A DNA stretch of 64,000 nt from Actinoplanes octamycinicus (GCF_014205225.1 NZ_JACHNB010000001.1:7297501-7361500), one strand, 5' to 3'. Positions 51,090 through 59,775 are shown, counted from the first letter of the stretch. Notes: a model not told the origin generated them from the letters alone. Made by a program: numbers and translations.

Positions 51090-51653
51090 TTAGGATGACG
51101 GCCGCCACTCGCGCTTGATCAGCCCGAACACCCACGAGTTCGAGACCTCGCCGTTCACGATGCAGTCTTCCCGCAACGTCCCTTCGTGAACAAATCCGAG
51201 CTTTTCCAGCACGCGGGCAGATGCCACGTTGCGCGTATCGGTCTCGGCCTGGATCCGATTCAAATTCAGCGTGTCGAATGCCCACTGCAATAGGGCGCGG
51301 GCGCTCTCCGTCGCGTAGCCGCGACCCCACGCCGCCTCGTCGAAGCAGTAGCCCAGCGCTGCGCTGCGATAATCCGAGTTCCACCGGGACAGGCTGCACC
51401 AACCGATGAACGCCCCGTCGGAGACACGATCTACGGCCAGTCGCGCCCCGGTGCCCCCGTCTGCCATCTCTCGGCAAGCTGCGATGAACCGCTCGGCGCG
51501 TGAACGCTCGGTCCAGGGCGGCGAGTCCCAGTAGCGCAGCACGTAGGCATTGCTGTGCAGCGCGAATAGAACATTCGTATCCGCGTTGTCGAAGGGACGC
51601 AGTCGAAGCCGAGCGGTGTGCAACGTCGGGGTGGGCAGCGGCATGCGCGTCAT
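51090..51653 (-). CDS. GNAT-family N-acetyltransferase (RimJ/RimL type)
   Basis: A 187-residue GNAT enzyme: TARLRLRPFDNADTNVLFAL at the N-terminus, FIGWCSLSRWN, LGYCFDEAAWGRGYATESAR (acetyl-CoA-binding R/Q-G-x-G/A type loop), LNRIQAETDTRNVASARVLE and the C-terminal LGFVHEGTLRED. It matches RimJ/RimL-type acetyltransferases that modify ribosomal protein N-termini or small amines. It marks the right border of the accessory island; its codon use is intermediate. Confidence 0.88.
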   Translation of the reverse strand: MTRMPLPTPTLHTARLRLRPFDNADTNVLFALHSNAYVLRYWDSPPWTERSRAERFIAACREMADGGTGARLAVDRVSDGAFIGWCSLSRWNSDYRSAALGYCFDEAAWGRGYATESARALLQWAFDTLNLNRIQAETDTRNVASARVLEKLGFVHEGTLREDCIVNGEVSNSWVFGLIKREWRPSS

Positions 51654-52032
51654 CTTCCTCCGTGATCAACGGCCGATCTATCGAATATCCGCTGCCGGCG
51701 ACTTGCAACGAGCTGGGCGGACAGGCAGAACGACACTCGCTCACATCGGCAAAGCCGTGCACTCGTAGGGTCACGCCGCTGAGCTGCACGAACGTGACCT
51801 AATTTAGGTTTCGGAACCTCCGCGTGACCAGCGGCTCACCAGCGCGTGCGCCTAAACCCAGCCCGCCCTGGCCCCGGACGGCCACCGGGCTCCCGCAATC
51901 GGCAGCCCGCTGCCCGTCACGAAGTCGGACTTATCCTGGTCACCGGCCAGGCTCACCAGCGGCCGGCCCATCACAAGAAGGGCACCAAGCCCCGCCGAGC
52001 TGGTTGAACGGCAAGCTGACGAAGGGACGCCG
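51654..52032. other. Intergenic region before the BKACE gene
   Basis: The 379 bp contain no gene that I can support; both adjoining starts (51653 minus, 52033 plus) face away, so it is a divergent promoter region. It holds two overlapping dyads at 51797-51819. AAGGG precedes the ATG at 52033. Confidence 0.5.
51797..51819. promoter_or_regulatory. Overlapping dyads, candidate operator
   Basis: ACCTAATTTAGGT (51797-51809) is a perfect 13-nt dyad; its right arm also starts AGGTTTCGGAACCT (51806-51819), a 5-bp stem with a TCGG loop. AT-rich sequence here contrasts with the surroundings. No regulator gene is adjacent. Confidence 0.35.
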
Positions 52033-52782
52033 ATGCGGATCAAGACGTGTCTCAACGGCGGGCGGCGGCCGGACGAGCATCCGGCCGTGCCGATCACGCC
52101 CGGGGAACTTGCCGCCGAGGCGGTCGCCGCCGTCCGCGCCGGCGCGGAAGCGGTGCACCTGCACCCGCGCGACGCAGCCGGCGCGCAGTCGCTGGAGCCG
52201 GAAGACATAGCAGCCGCCGTCACCGCCGTGCGCCGGGCCTGCCCGGACATCCCGGTGGGAGTCAGCACCGGCCTGTGGATCACCGACGGCGACGCCGGAC
52301 AGCGGCTGGCGACGGTGGCCCGCTGGGCCGATCTCCGCGCGGCCGCCCGGCCCAGCTTCGCCTCGGTCAACGTCAGCGAGCCGGGCTTCGCCGACCTCGT
52401 CGCGGCGCTGACCCGGGCCGGGATCGCCGTGGAGGCCGGGGTGTGGTCGACCGACGACGCACGGACGCTGGCCACCGCCGGCCACGAGGAATGGCTGCGG
52501 ATCCTGGTCGAGATCGTCGACGGCACCGCCGAGACAGCCGTCGCCGAGGCCGACGCGGTCCTGGCTGGCCTCGACGAACACGGCATCGCCGGGCCGCGCC
52601 TGCTGCACGGGGAGAACGCGGCCTGCTGGCCGCTGATCGCTCACGCGGGCCGGCTGGGACTACCCACCAGGATCGGACTCGAGGACACCGTCACGGGTCC
52701 GGACGGCGAGCCGGTCACCGGCAACGCCGAGCTGGTCCGGCAGGCGCTGAGCATCTGGAGCGCTGCCGGGTCAGGCGGGTGA
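52033..52782 (+). CDS. BKACE-family beta-keto acid cleavage enzyme
   Basis: A 249-residue TIM-barrel protein of the 3-keto-5-aminohexanoate cleavage (BKACE, DUF849) family. IKTCLNGGRRPDEHPAVP opens the barrel; the zinc-binding motif is AVHLHPRD (residues 41-47); later come VGVSTGLWI, VNVSEPGFADL and RLLHGENAACWPL. These enzymes condense a beta-keto acid with acetyl-CoA and split it. It is shorter than the typical 270-310 residues, lacking part of the C-terminus; substrate specificity cannot be read. AAGGG precedes the ATG. It stands alone. Confidence 0.85.
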   Translation: MRIKTCLNGGRRPDEHPAVPITPGELAAEAVAAVRAGAEAVHLHPRDAAGAQSLEPEDIAAAVTAVRRACPDIPVGVSTGLWITDGDAGQRLATVARWADLRAAARPSFASVNVSEPGFADLVAALTRAGIAVEAGVWSTDDARTLATAGHEEWLRILVEIVDGTAETAVAEADAVLAGLDEHGIAGPRLLHGENAACWPLIAHAGRLGLPTRIGLEDTVTGPDGEPVTGNAELVRQALSIWSAAGSGG

Positions 52783-52834
52783 GGCCGGGCGCCAGGTTCT
52801 CGCCCGGGATCGACCGTTGGTGAGACGGTGTCGG

Positions 52835-52850
52835 GCCGCCGTCAGGCGGC
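52835..52850. terminator. Hairpin terminator at a convergent junction
   Basis: GCCGCC (52835-52840) and GGCGGC (52845-52850) form a stem with a GTCA loop that contains the stop codon of the minus-strand gene ending at 52842. It lies between that gene and the BKACE gene, which converge. Confidence 0.4.
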
Positions 52851-53306
52851 GATCAGGGACTGCGGGGCGGCGGCCTTCAGGCGGGTGTTCAGCCAGGACA
52901 GCTGGCGGGAGTTCTGCCCGGAGGCGTGTTCGCACAGCTCGATCAGCTCGTCGTCGCGGAGCGCCTGGGCGGCCTGGAAGACCACTGTCCAGGTGGTCTG
53001 CACCAGGGTGCCGAGGACGTGCAGGTCCTGCAGGTCGCGGAGCAGGCCGACCGGGCCGCTGCGCACCTCGGCGAGCCCGTCGGCGTGCAGCCGCTCCGGT
53101 TCCTTGACGTCCTTCCCGGACGAGGCGCCGTACCGTTGCACGATCGGGGTGAGCCGCTCGACGTGCTCGTCGCTCATCGCGGCCAGGGCCTGGCAGGTGA
53201 ACAGCACGTCGGGGTGCTTGGCGTGGCCCTGCCCGACGGTGCGCAGCGAGTCGGCGAAGGTCTGCTCCGCGTGGTACGCCAGCCCGAGGTAGGTCACCAG
53301 GTTCAT
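52842..53306 (-). CDS. Ferritin-like helical partner of the molybdopterin oxidoreductase
   Basis: A 154-residue all-helical protein (LGLAYHAEQTFADSLRTVG, ALAAMSDEHVERLTPIVQRY, LQDLHVLGTLVQTTWTVVFQ) with Glu/His spacing reminiscent of ferritin-like bundles. No redox motif is certain. Its ATG overlaps the stop of the oxidoreductase gene by 4 nt, so it is made with that enzyme, and a maturation or partner role is plausible. It is the third and last gene of the P450-oxidoreductase operon. Confidence 0.7.
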   Translation of the reverse strand: MNLVTYLGLAYHAEQTFADSLRTVGQGHAKHPDVLFTCQALAAMSDEHVERLTPIVQRYGASSGKDVKEPERLHADGLAEVRSGPVGLLRDLQDLHVLGTLVQTTWTVVFQAAQALRDDELIELCEHASGQNSRQLSWLNTRLKAAAPQSLIAA

Positions 53307-55699
53307 CGCGTCCCTCCGGAGGTCGACGCCGGGGCGGAACCGGCCGTGTCCGGCGCCGGGGCCGGCCCGTCCCCCGCCCGGACCTTGCGGACCCGGCACG
53401 CCGCGGTCTTGAAACACGGCTGCTTGGACACCGGATCCCAGACGGTCATGGTCAGCTCGTTCGCCTGCCGCCCCACCTCCCCGGCCAGCCCGGGCGTCCC
53501 ATAGTGGAACGGTGCGAACACCGCCCCCTCGCGCACCTGCCCGACCCGGGCCGGCGCCTCGATCCAGCCGCGCGGCGACTCCACCCGGACCACGTCCCCC
53601 TCGGTGATTCCGAGCCGCTCCGCGTCGGCCGGGGACAGCTCCACCCACATGTCCGGAGCCGCCCGGCGCAGCCGTTCGGCCCGCCCGGTCTTGGTCCGGG
53701 TGTGGAACTGGTAGACGGTCCGGCCGGTCGTGTAGAGCAGCGGATACTCCTCGCTGACCGGCTCGTGCGCCGGCGTGTGCTCGGCGCCCTTGAGGAAGGC
53801 CCGGCCGTCCGGGCGCATCGCCCGGTGCTCCTGCTGGGTGACGGTCGCCCCGGTGAGCAGGTCGTGGCCGTAGGTTTCGCAGGTCTCGGTCGCGGTCGGG
53901 AAGACCGCGTCGGTGTAGAGCCGCTCGGTGCCGTCCGGCGCGGCGTCGGTGACCGGCCACCGGATCCCGGTCGGTCCGCGCAATTTCTCGTACGACAGCC
54001 CGCTGTAGTCGCACGGCCGGCCCCTGCTGGCCGCCCGCCACGCGTCGAACGCCTCCTCCGGCGTCCGCCACTTGATCAGCGGCGCCCCGTCGGCGTCCCG
54101 GAAGTCCATCGCGTCCGCGTAGGCCAGGAAGATGTCCAGGTCGCTGCGCGCCTCGCCGGGCGGGTCGACGGCCTTCTCGGACAGGTGCACGGTCCGGTCC
54201 ACGTTGGTGAACGTGCCGGTCTTCTCGCCCCAGCCGGCGGCCGGCAGCACCACGTCGGCGAGCCGGGCGGTCTCGGTCAGGAACAGGTCCTGGACCACCA
54301 CGAAGCACTGTTCGCCGGAGAGGATGCGGCGGATCCGGGCGGACTCCGGCATGGACACCGCCGGGTTGGTGGCCGAGATCCACAGGAAGCCGATCGAGCC
54401 CTCCTCGACGTAGCTCATGATCTGCATGGCGTGCGTCGGGTCGGCCCAGTGCGGGATGGTCAGCGGGTCCACGTTCCACAGCTCGGCCAGCTGCTGGACG
54501 TGCTGCTCGTCGTCCCAGTTGCGGAAGCCGGGCAGGTCGCCGTCGGCGCCGCACTCCCGGTTGTTCTGCGCGGTCGGCTGGCCGTTCATCTGCAGGATCC
54601 CGGCGCCCGGCCGGCCGATCAGCCCGCGCAGCAGGTGCAGGTTGTTCACCGCGACCGCGGCGGCGGTGGCCTGGTGCGACTGGTAGAAGCCCTGCAGCAC
54701 GGTGGAGAGCACCCGGTCGCTGGTCCCGAAGATCCGGGCGGCCCGGCGCAGCTCGCCGGCGTCCACCCCGCAGATCTCGGCGACCCGCTCCGGGGTGTAC
54801 GAGTCGACGATCGACCGCAGCTCGTCCACGCCCATGGTGTGCGCGGTCACCCACTTCTCGTCCACCCAGCCGTGCTCGAACAGCTCGCGGGTGAGGCCGT
54901 TCATCAGCGCCAGGTTGGTGCCGACGCGCGGGGCCAGGTGCACCCCGCCGGTACGGACGGCCTCCTCGGCGACCTTGGTGCGGCGCGGGTCGACGCAGAC
55001 CAGCACCGGCGGGTTCGGCCCGTGGGTGCGGTCCAGGATCCGGCTCCACAGGACCGTCTGGGTCTCGGCGAGATTGTGGCCGTACAGGAAAATGGTGTCG
55101 CAGTGTTCGATGTCGGCGTAGCAGCCGGGCTGCCCGTCCGCGCCGAAGGACTCCTTGAGCGCGGCCGCGGCGGTCGCCGTGCAGAGCCGGGTGTTGCCGT
55201 CCATGTGCGGCGTGCCCAGGCCGGCCTTACCGAGCACGGCCAGCGTGTAGTACTCCTCGAGGAAGAGCTGGCCGCTGGTGTAGAAGCCGTGCGACAGCGG
55301 GCCCTTCTCGCGCAGCAGCCGCTGGGACACCTCGACGATCCGGCCCATCGCGGTCGGCCAGTCGCACTCGGTCAGCACGCCGCCGTCCCGGATCATCGGC
55401 CGGGTCAGCCGGTCGGCGGCGTGCGACCACGGGGTGCTGCCGTACAGGCCCTTGGGTCCGAGCCGGCCGTGGTTCACCGTGTCGCCGGCCCGGCCGCGGA
55501 TGCCGACCATCCGGCCGTCCTTGACCGCGATGTCGCAGCCGCAGCCGTTGCTGCACAGCAGGCAGGCGCTGCGCACCCACCGGTCGACCTGGTCCTCGGC
55601 GATTCCCGGGTCCAGGTGCTGATCCACCCGGACCGGCCAGGCCGTGCCCTTCGCGTACGGCGTCCTGCCGCCCCAGATGTCGGCGATCCTGTCCGTCAC
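53303..55699 (-). CDS. Molybdopterin oxidoreductase of the nitrate reductase/formate dehydrogenase superfamily
   Basis: A 798-residue catalytic subunit. The cluster motif is CLLCSNGCGC (46-55), but the fourth cysteine, normally in LCxKG, is Gly-81 in RLGPKG, so a normal [4Fe-4S] site is doubtful. The molybdenum ligand is Cys-173 in NTRLCTATA. Domains follow the usual order, with LYGHNLAETQ, QMNGQPTAQNN, FLWISATNPAVS, and a C-terminal dinucleotide-binding barrel (YPLLYTTGRTVYQFHTRT to VFAPFHYG). No twin-arginine signal is visible, so it is cytoplasmic. Starts and stops overlap the P450 and the helical protein genes by 4 nt. The substrate is unknown. Confidence 0.88.
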   Translation of the reverse strand: MTDRIADIWGGRTPYAKGTAWPVRVDQHLDPGIAEDQVDRWVRSACLLCSNGCGCDIAVKDGRMVGIRGRAGDTVNHGRLGPKGLYGSTPWSHAADRLTRPMIRDGGVLTECDWPTAMGRIVEVSQRLLREKGPLSHGFYTSGQLFLEEYYTLAVLGKAGLGTPHMDGNTRLCTATAAAALKESFGADGQPGCYADIEHCDTIFLYGHNLAETQTVLWSRILDRTHGPNPPVLVCVDPRRTKVAEEAVRTGGVHLAPRVGTNLALMNGLTRELFEHGWVDEKWVTAHTMGVDELRSIVDSYTPERVAEICGVDAGELRRAARIFGTSDRVLSTVLQGFYQSHQATAAAVAVNNLHLLRGLIGRPGAGILQMNGQPTAQNNRECGADGDLPGFRNWDDEQHVQQLAELWNVDPLTIPHWADPTHAMQIMSYVEEGSIGFLWISATNPAVSMPESARIRRILSGEQCFVVVQDLFLTETARLADVVLPAAGWGEKTGTFTNVDRTVHLSEKAVDPPGEARSDLDIFLAYADAMDFRDADGAPLIKWRTPEEAFDAWRAASRGRPCDYSGLSYEKLRGPTGIRWPVTDAAPDGTERLYTDAVFPTATETCETYGHDLLTGATVTQQEHRAMRPDGRAFLKGAEHTPAHEPVSEEYPLLYTTGRTVYQFHTRTKTGRAERLRRAAPDMWVELSPADAERLGITEGDVVRVESPRGWIEAPARVGQVREGAVFAPFHYGTPGLAGEVGRQANELTMTVWDPVSKQPCFKTAACRVRKVRAGDGPAPAPDTAGSAPASTSGGTR

Positions 55700-56991
55700 T
55701 CCGGCTGCCTACCCGCGATCCGCGGATTCACCCCACCCACCGCGTCACGGGGCGCTACCATCCCGGCCACGTTCAGCTCGACCCGACTGCGCGGCAGGGC
55801 CGGGATGCGGCGCAGCGAGATGCTCAGGTCCTGGTCCGGCACCTCGTAGTCGAGCCGGGCCAGCCGGATCGCCAGGGTGGCGAGCAGGGCCACGGTGACG
55901 TCCTCGCCGGGGCAGCGGTGCCCGGCCCGCGGGTCGCCGCCGCCCTGCGGGATCAGGTCGTCGCGGCCCGGCTCGTGGTCGAGGAAGCGCTGCGGGTCGA
56001 ACCGGTACGGGTCGGGCCACAGCCGCGGGTCGTGGTTCTGCCCGAAGATGTCCAGCAGCACCAGGGCGTTGCGCGGGATGTGCTCGCCCTGGAAGGTCAG
56101 GTCCCGGACGGCCAGGCCGCCGACGAACGGCGCGAACGGGTAGAACCGGCGCAGCTCGTGGGCGAAGGCGACGGCGTACCCGAGGTCGCCGTCCCGCAGC
56201 CGGTCGCGCAGCCGCGGCCAGCGATGCAGCGCGTGCCCGGCGAAGGTCACGAACCAGGACACCGCGACGGTCGGCCGGAGCACGTTGAGCAGCTCGACCG
56301 CGGCCCGCTCCGGCGTGAGCAGCCGCCCGTCGGTGCCGGTGTGCCGGGCCACCAGGTCGAGCACCGAGTCGTCCGGCTCGCCGGTGCGGGCGTGCTCGAT
56401 CACCCGGGCCAGCCAGCGCTCCAGGCGGCCGCGGGCGCGGCGGGCCCGCCAGTGCCGCGGCCCGGCCGTGGCGAACCCGTCGACCAGCGCGGTCAGGTCG
56501 GCCGCCGTCCGGTGCAGGTCGGCGTCGGCGAGCGGGACGCCGGCCCAGTCGCAGACCGCCCGGGTCAGCACGCGGGCCGTCTCGTCGAACAGGATCACCC
56601 GCGGCTGCGTGACCCAGCCGGCGGCCGCGCTGTCCCAGGCCTGGCCGGCCCGCTCGGCGAGCCGGCCCACCCGGTGCGGATCGGTGAGCACCGACATGAA
56701 CAGCAGTTTCCGGTTCCGGTGGTCGATCCCGTCGAGCGTGTGGATCGCGCCGTGCCCGAACAGCGTGCCCTGCACCGGCTCGGGCAGCGCGCCGTGCCGC
56801 CGCACGTGCTCCTCGTCGTAGAAGAACCGCACCGCGTCCGGGCCGCGCAGCCCCACGGCGTGCCTACCCATCAGCCGGGTGTGCAGCACGTCCGGGTCCG
56901 GCGACCGGCGCCACCGGCCGGGGAACCAGGAGTAGCCCTGCGCCGCGAGGCCGAGGCTGTCGTCAACGATGGGGTGCCGATGAACAGACAT
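55696..56991 (-). CDS. CYP152-like peroxygenase cytochrome P450
   Basis: A 431-residue P450. The heme Cys-360 is in GHRCPGE after PQGGGDPRA, and the ExxR equivalent is in FAHELRRFYPFAPF. The I-helix lacks the acid-alcohol pair and reads LLNVLRPTVAVSWF, with Arg-239/Pro-240 at the place of Arg-242/Pro-243 in the fatty-acid peroxygenase P450 BSbeta. That identifies the CYP152 type, which uses hydrogen peroxide and the substrate carboxylate to hydroxylate or decarboxylate fatty acids. It is the first gene of an operon with a molybdopterin oxidoreductase, overlapping by 4 nt. Confidence 0.9.
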   Translation of the reverse strand: MSVHRHPIVDDSLGLAAQGYSWFPGRWRRSPDPDVLHTRLMGRHAVGLRGPDAVRFFYDEEHVRRHGALPEPVQGTLFGHGAIHTLDGIDHRNRKLLFMSVLTDPHRVGRLAERAGQAWDSAAAGWVTQPRVILFDETARVLTRAVCDWAGVPLADADLHRTAADLTALVDGFATAGPRHWRARRARGRLERWLARVIEHARTGEPDDSVLDLVARHTGTDGRLLTPERAAVELLNVLRPTVAVSWFVTFAGHALHRWPRLRDRLRDGDLGYAVAFAHELRRFYPFAPFVGGLAVRDLTFQGEHIPRNALVLLDIFGQNHDPRLWPDPYRFDPQRFLDHEPGRDDLIPQGGGDPRAGHRCPGEDVTVALLATLAIRLARLDYEVPDQDLSISLRRIPALPRSRVELNVAGMVAPRDAVGGVNPRIAGRQPE

Positions 56992-57045
56992 GGGCCCTGC
57001 TATTCCCGGCGAAATCCCCGGGAAACGGCATCCGGCCCGCCGTCG

Positions 57046-57588
57046 TCACCAGCGGTGCCCGACGTCCACGACGATCCGCGAGTTGCTGCCCGGACCGGCC
57101 AGCGTGAAGACCCGGAACGGCAGCCGGGCCCGGACGCCGACCGCGAACGTGGTGTATCCCTCGAACGAGCCACCGAAGACGACGTCCCGCAGGGTGTCGT
57201 AGGAGACGACGGTCGCGACGTGCTCCCCCGCGACCGCGCCGAAGGTGGTCGCCGGCGCGCGCAGGGTCACCCAGAGGAAGGCCCCGCCCGCCGTGTACGG
57301 CACCAGGTCCACCCCCTGCCCCTCGGTCAGCACCTGGTCGCTGTAGCGCACCGCGTAGCCCAGCGCGCTGCCGCCGAACTCGAAGACCACCCGGTCCCAG
57401 CACTCGTGCCGGCCGGTCTCCGCGGTGAGCAGCGGCGCCTGGCTGAGCGTGCCGGCGGCCTTGTCGCCGCTGCCCCAGGTGATTCCGCAGTAGGGTGCGG
57501 CCGCCGCCCGGGCCGGGGCGACACCGGAGGCGGTGAGCGCCAGACAGAGCACCGCCATGATCAGAGTTCTCCCGACCGACATTCGCAT
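57046..57588 (-). CDS. Secreted AMIN-like domain protein
   Basis: A 180-residue secreted protein. The signal peptide (TLIMAVLCLALTASGVAPARA, cut after about residue 28) precedes YCGITWGSGDK, then HECWDRVVFEFGG, and strands VRYSDQVLTEGQGVDL, AFLWVTLRAP and the closing SRIVVDVGHRW, the pattern of AMIN-like extracytoplasmic proteins. Two cysteines may form a disulfide. Such domains bind cell-wall glycans in some proteins; that role is not proven here. An alternative start is the Met two codons in. It stands alone 54 nt after the P450 start. Confidence 0.8.
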   Translation of the reverse strand: MRMSVGRTLIMAVLCLALTASGVAPARAAAAPYCGITWGSGDKAAGTLSQAPLLTAETGRHECWDRVVFEFGGSALGYAVRYSDQVLTEGQGVDLVPYTAGGAFLWVTLRAPATTFGAVAGEHVATVVSYDTLRDVVFGGSFEGYTTFAVGVRARLPFRVFTLAGPGSNSRIVVDVGHRW

Positions 57589-57671
57589 GGGGCACCTCCC
57601 AGGGCTGAATCGGGAAGCCGGTCACCGTCGACGCTAGGCCGCCGGGCACCGCCGGTACACCGTGCGAACAG

Positions 57672-58592
57672 CTAGGGTCGCTGCGGCGCGGCGTTGTCCA
57701 CGTTGAGCAGGCCGGCGGCGACGATCGCGCGGCTCAGCGGCCGGGCCAGCTCGGCCAGGCGGGCGCAGCCGTCCGCGCCGAGGACGGCGTAGGCGGGCGC
57801 GGCGAGCCGGTCGGTGGCCGCCTCGATCCACTCCCGCTGCGCCCGGCCGTCGCCGGTCAGCACCGGTTCGTCGCCCTCGATCAGCCCCCGCCCGCGCAGG
57901 TCGTCGACGGCCCCGGCCCACTGCTCGTCGCTCCAGCCGCGGCTGCGCCGCAGGAAACGCTCCGGCACCTCGCCGGAGGCGGCGTGCAGCACCAGCGCTT
58001 CCAGACCGGTCAGACCGGCCAGCAGCAGGGCGGCGAGGTGCCCGTCGCCACGGAACTCGCGGAGCACGGTCTGGGCCTGCCAGAGGACCAGGTGCGGCTG
58101 CTCCGGCCAGGGCAGCGCGGCGTGGGCGGCGAACAGCGGGCGGCCCTGGGGGTGGGCGGCGGCGGACTCGGCGGCGCGGCGGGCCAGCTCCGCGGCCTCG
58201 GCCACCTCGGGGCCGTGTATGGCGTCGCCGAGTCCCCGGGTCAGGGCCGCGTCGGCCGCTGCCAGCCGGGCGGCCAGGACCGCGGCCGGCGTGGTCCGTT
58301 CCCAGGCCGCCGGCAGCGCCCCGGCGACCAGGCGCGGGTTGAAGTTGAAGAAGGCGGCGGTGACCGGCTCGGCGCCGACCGGGCCGAGGGCGGCCGCCCG
58401 CGAGGCGAAGTAGCCGGTGCGCCCGGTGAGGCCGAGCGCGGCGTACCGCTCGTGTGCCTCGGGCACGAAATAGATCATGCCGTGCAGCGGCTCGGCGACC
58501 CGCCACGCGCGGCGCGCCACGGCCGGATCGATCGCCGGCCCGGGCAGCCAGCGGGACTCCCCCGGGTGCGGTGAATCTGTGGTGACCGTCAT
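57672..58592 (-). CDS. SCO6745-family protein
   Basis: A 306-residue protein matching the actinobacterial SCO6745 (SalK-like) family: PAVARRAWRVAEPLHGMIYF, ALGLTGRTGYFASRAAALG, AAFFNFNPRLVAGALPAAWE and a C-terminal winged-helix-like region (GWSDEQWAGAVDDLRGRGLI followed by a strand pair). Its molecular function is not known to me; the layout suggests ligand-controlled DNA or protein binding. GGAGGC precedes the ATG at 58592. The gene is monocistronic. Confidence 0.8.
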   Translation of the reverse strand: MTVTTDSPHPGESRWLPGPAIDPAVARRAWRVAEPLHGMIYFVPEAHERYAALGLTGRTGYFASRAAALGPVGAEPVTAAFFNFNPRLVAGALPAAWERTTPAAVLAARLAAADAALTRGLGDAIHGPEVAEAAELARRAAESAAAHPQGRPLFAAHAALPWPEQPHLVLWQAQTVLREFRGDGHLAALLLAGLTGLEALVLHAASGEVPERFLRRSRGWSDEQWAGAVDDLRGRGLIEGDEPVLTGDGRAQREWIEAATDRLAAPAYAVLGADGCARLAELARPLSRAIVAAGLLNVDNAAPQRP

Positions 58593-58652
58593 GGCGCCGC
58601 CTCCAGCCTCGAAGTTACCGATGGGTAACCCTCGCACGCGAACGGCGCCGTG

Positions 58653-59096
58653 TCACCCCCGGCGATCGACCGCCCAGTGGCTGAGGTCCGCGGCGAACCG
58701 GGTCATCTCCTCGCCCGCCTCCAGCACGAAGACCGCCCTGGCCGACCAGCCCTCGTACGCCCCGGCCGGAACCCGCTCCCGCAACGTCACGCCGAGCGAC
58801 ACCCGGCCACGCCCGTCGTGCCGGGCGTCGAGGGCCAGCTCCCGCTCCCATGACTCCCAGGTCCGCACCCCGTCCCAGCCCCGCCAGTCAGCCGCCAGCC
58901 CGGCCACGAACCCGGGCAGCGTGCCGGGCGGATTCGCGAACTGCCCGTCGATCCTGGCGACGGTCCGGGCCGTCATGCCGTCCTGATGCAACTCCGTCTC
59001 CGCGGTGAGGACGTAGCCGTCCCCGTACGGATCCTTCAGGGGGTGCACGACCCAGCGCTCGCCGTCCGGCGCACCGAGAACGAAGGGTTGCTCCAC
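58653..59096 (-). CDS. DUF6228-like protein
   Basis: A 147-residue single-domain protein with strand-rich sequence: YGDGYVLTAETELHQDGMTA, the marked GLAADWRGWDGVRTWES segment, LALDARHDGRGRVSLGVTL and VFVLEAGEEMTRFAADL. This pattern fits DUF6228, an actinobacterial family of unknown function, often in accessory or immunity-like contexts. No signal peptide. It is divergent from pxpB across 70 bp. Confidence 0.75.
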   Translation of the reverse strand: MEQPFVLGAPDGERWVVHPLKDPYGDGYVLTAETELHQDGMTARTVARIDGQFANPPGTLPGFVAGLAADWRGWDGVRTWESWERELALDARHDGRGRVSLGVTLRERVPAGAYEGWSARAVFVLEAGEEMTRFAADLSHWAVDRRG

Positions 59097-59166
59097 GAGG
59101 AGGAAGTATCACCCGGCGAGGTCCGCGGGGCAGCGGCACTTGTTGGCCTGTCCCTAGGCTGGGGCC

Positions 59167-59775
59167 GTGAAGGTGCACCGTTACGGGGATCGGGCGCTGC
59201 TCGTGGACCTCGGATCCGAGGCCGGTCCGCTCGCCGCCGCCGCGCTGGCCGGAGCGTGCCGGGCGCAGGTGCCGGGCCTGCTCGACGCCACCCCGGCGGC
59301 GCGGACCGTGCTGCTCACCTTCGACGGCCCGGTCGATCCGTCCAAGGTTCGCCTCGCGGACCTGCGAGCGGGCGAGACGCGAAGCGAGGGGTCGAGACTT
59401 GTCCGGATCAGGGTCAGCTACGACGGCCCGGACCTCGCCGAGGTGGCCCGGCTGACCGGTTTCGCCGCCGACGAGGTGGTGCGGCGGCACACCGCCGGGA
59501 CGTGGCAGGTGGCCTTCGGCGGGTTCGCGCCCGGCTTCGCGTACCTGGTGGGAGGTGATCCGGCCCTCGCGGTGCCGAGGCGCGCCGAGCCGCGCACGAC
59601 GGTACCCGCCGGGTCGGTCGCGCTGGCCGGCGAGTACAGCGCGGTCTACCCGCGCCCGTCGCCGGGCGGCTGGCAGCTGATCGGGACCACCGACGCCCCG
59701 CTGTGGAACCTCGACCGGGAGCCGCCCGCCCTGCTGCAGCCGGGTGACCGGGTCCGGTTCGAGGTGGCGGCATGA
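59167..59775 (+). CDS. pxpB: 5-oxoprolinase subunit PxpB (allophanate hydrolase subunit 1-like)
   Basis: A 202-residue protein of the KipI/PxpB family: VHRYGDRALLVDLGSE at the start, VRIRVSYDGPDLAEVARLTG, the signature FGGFAPGFAYLVGG, RRAEPRTTVPAGSVALAGE and YPRPSPGGWQLIGTT. With PxpC it forms the ATP-dependent 5-oxoproline hydrolase, which also needs PxpA. Its stop overlaps the pxpC start by 4 nt. GTG start. No pxpA lies in this window, which is unusual because the three are normally adjacent. Confidence 0.92.
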   Translation: MKVHRYGDRALLVDLGSEAGPLAAAALAGACRAQVPGLLDATPAARTVLLTFDGPVDPSKVRLADLRAGETRSEGSRLVRIRVSYDGPDLAEVARLTGFAADEVVRRHTAGTWQVAFGGFAPGFAYLVGGDPALAVPRRAEPRTTVPAGSVALAGEYSAVYPRPSPGGWQLIGTTDAPLWNLDREPPALLQPGDRVRFEVAA

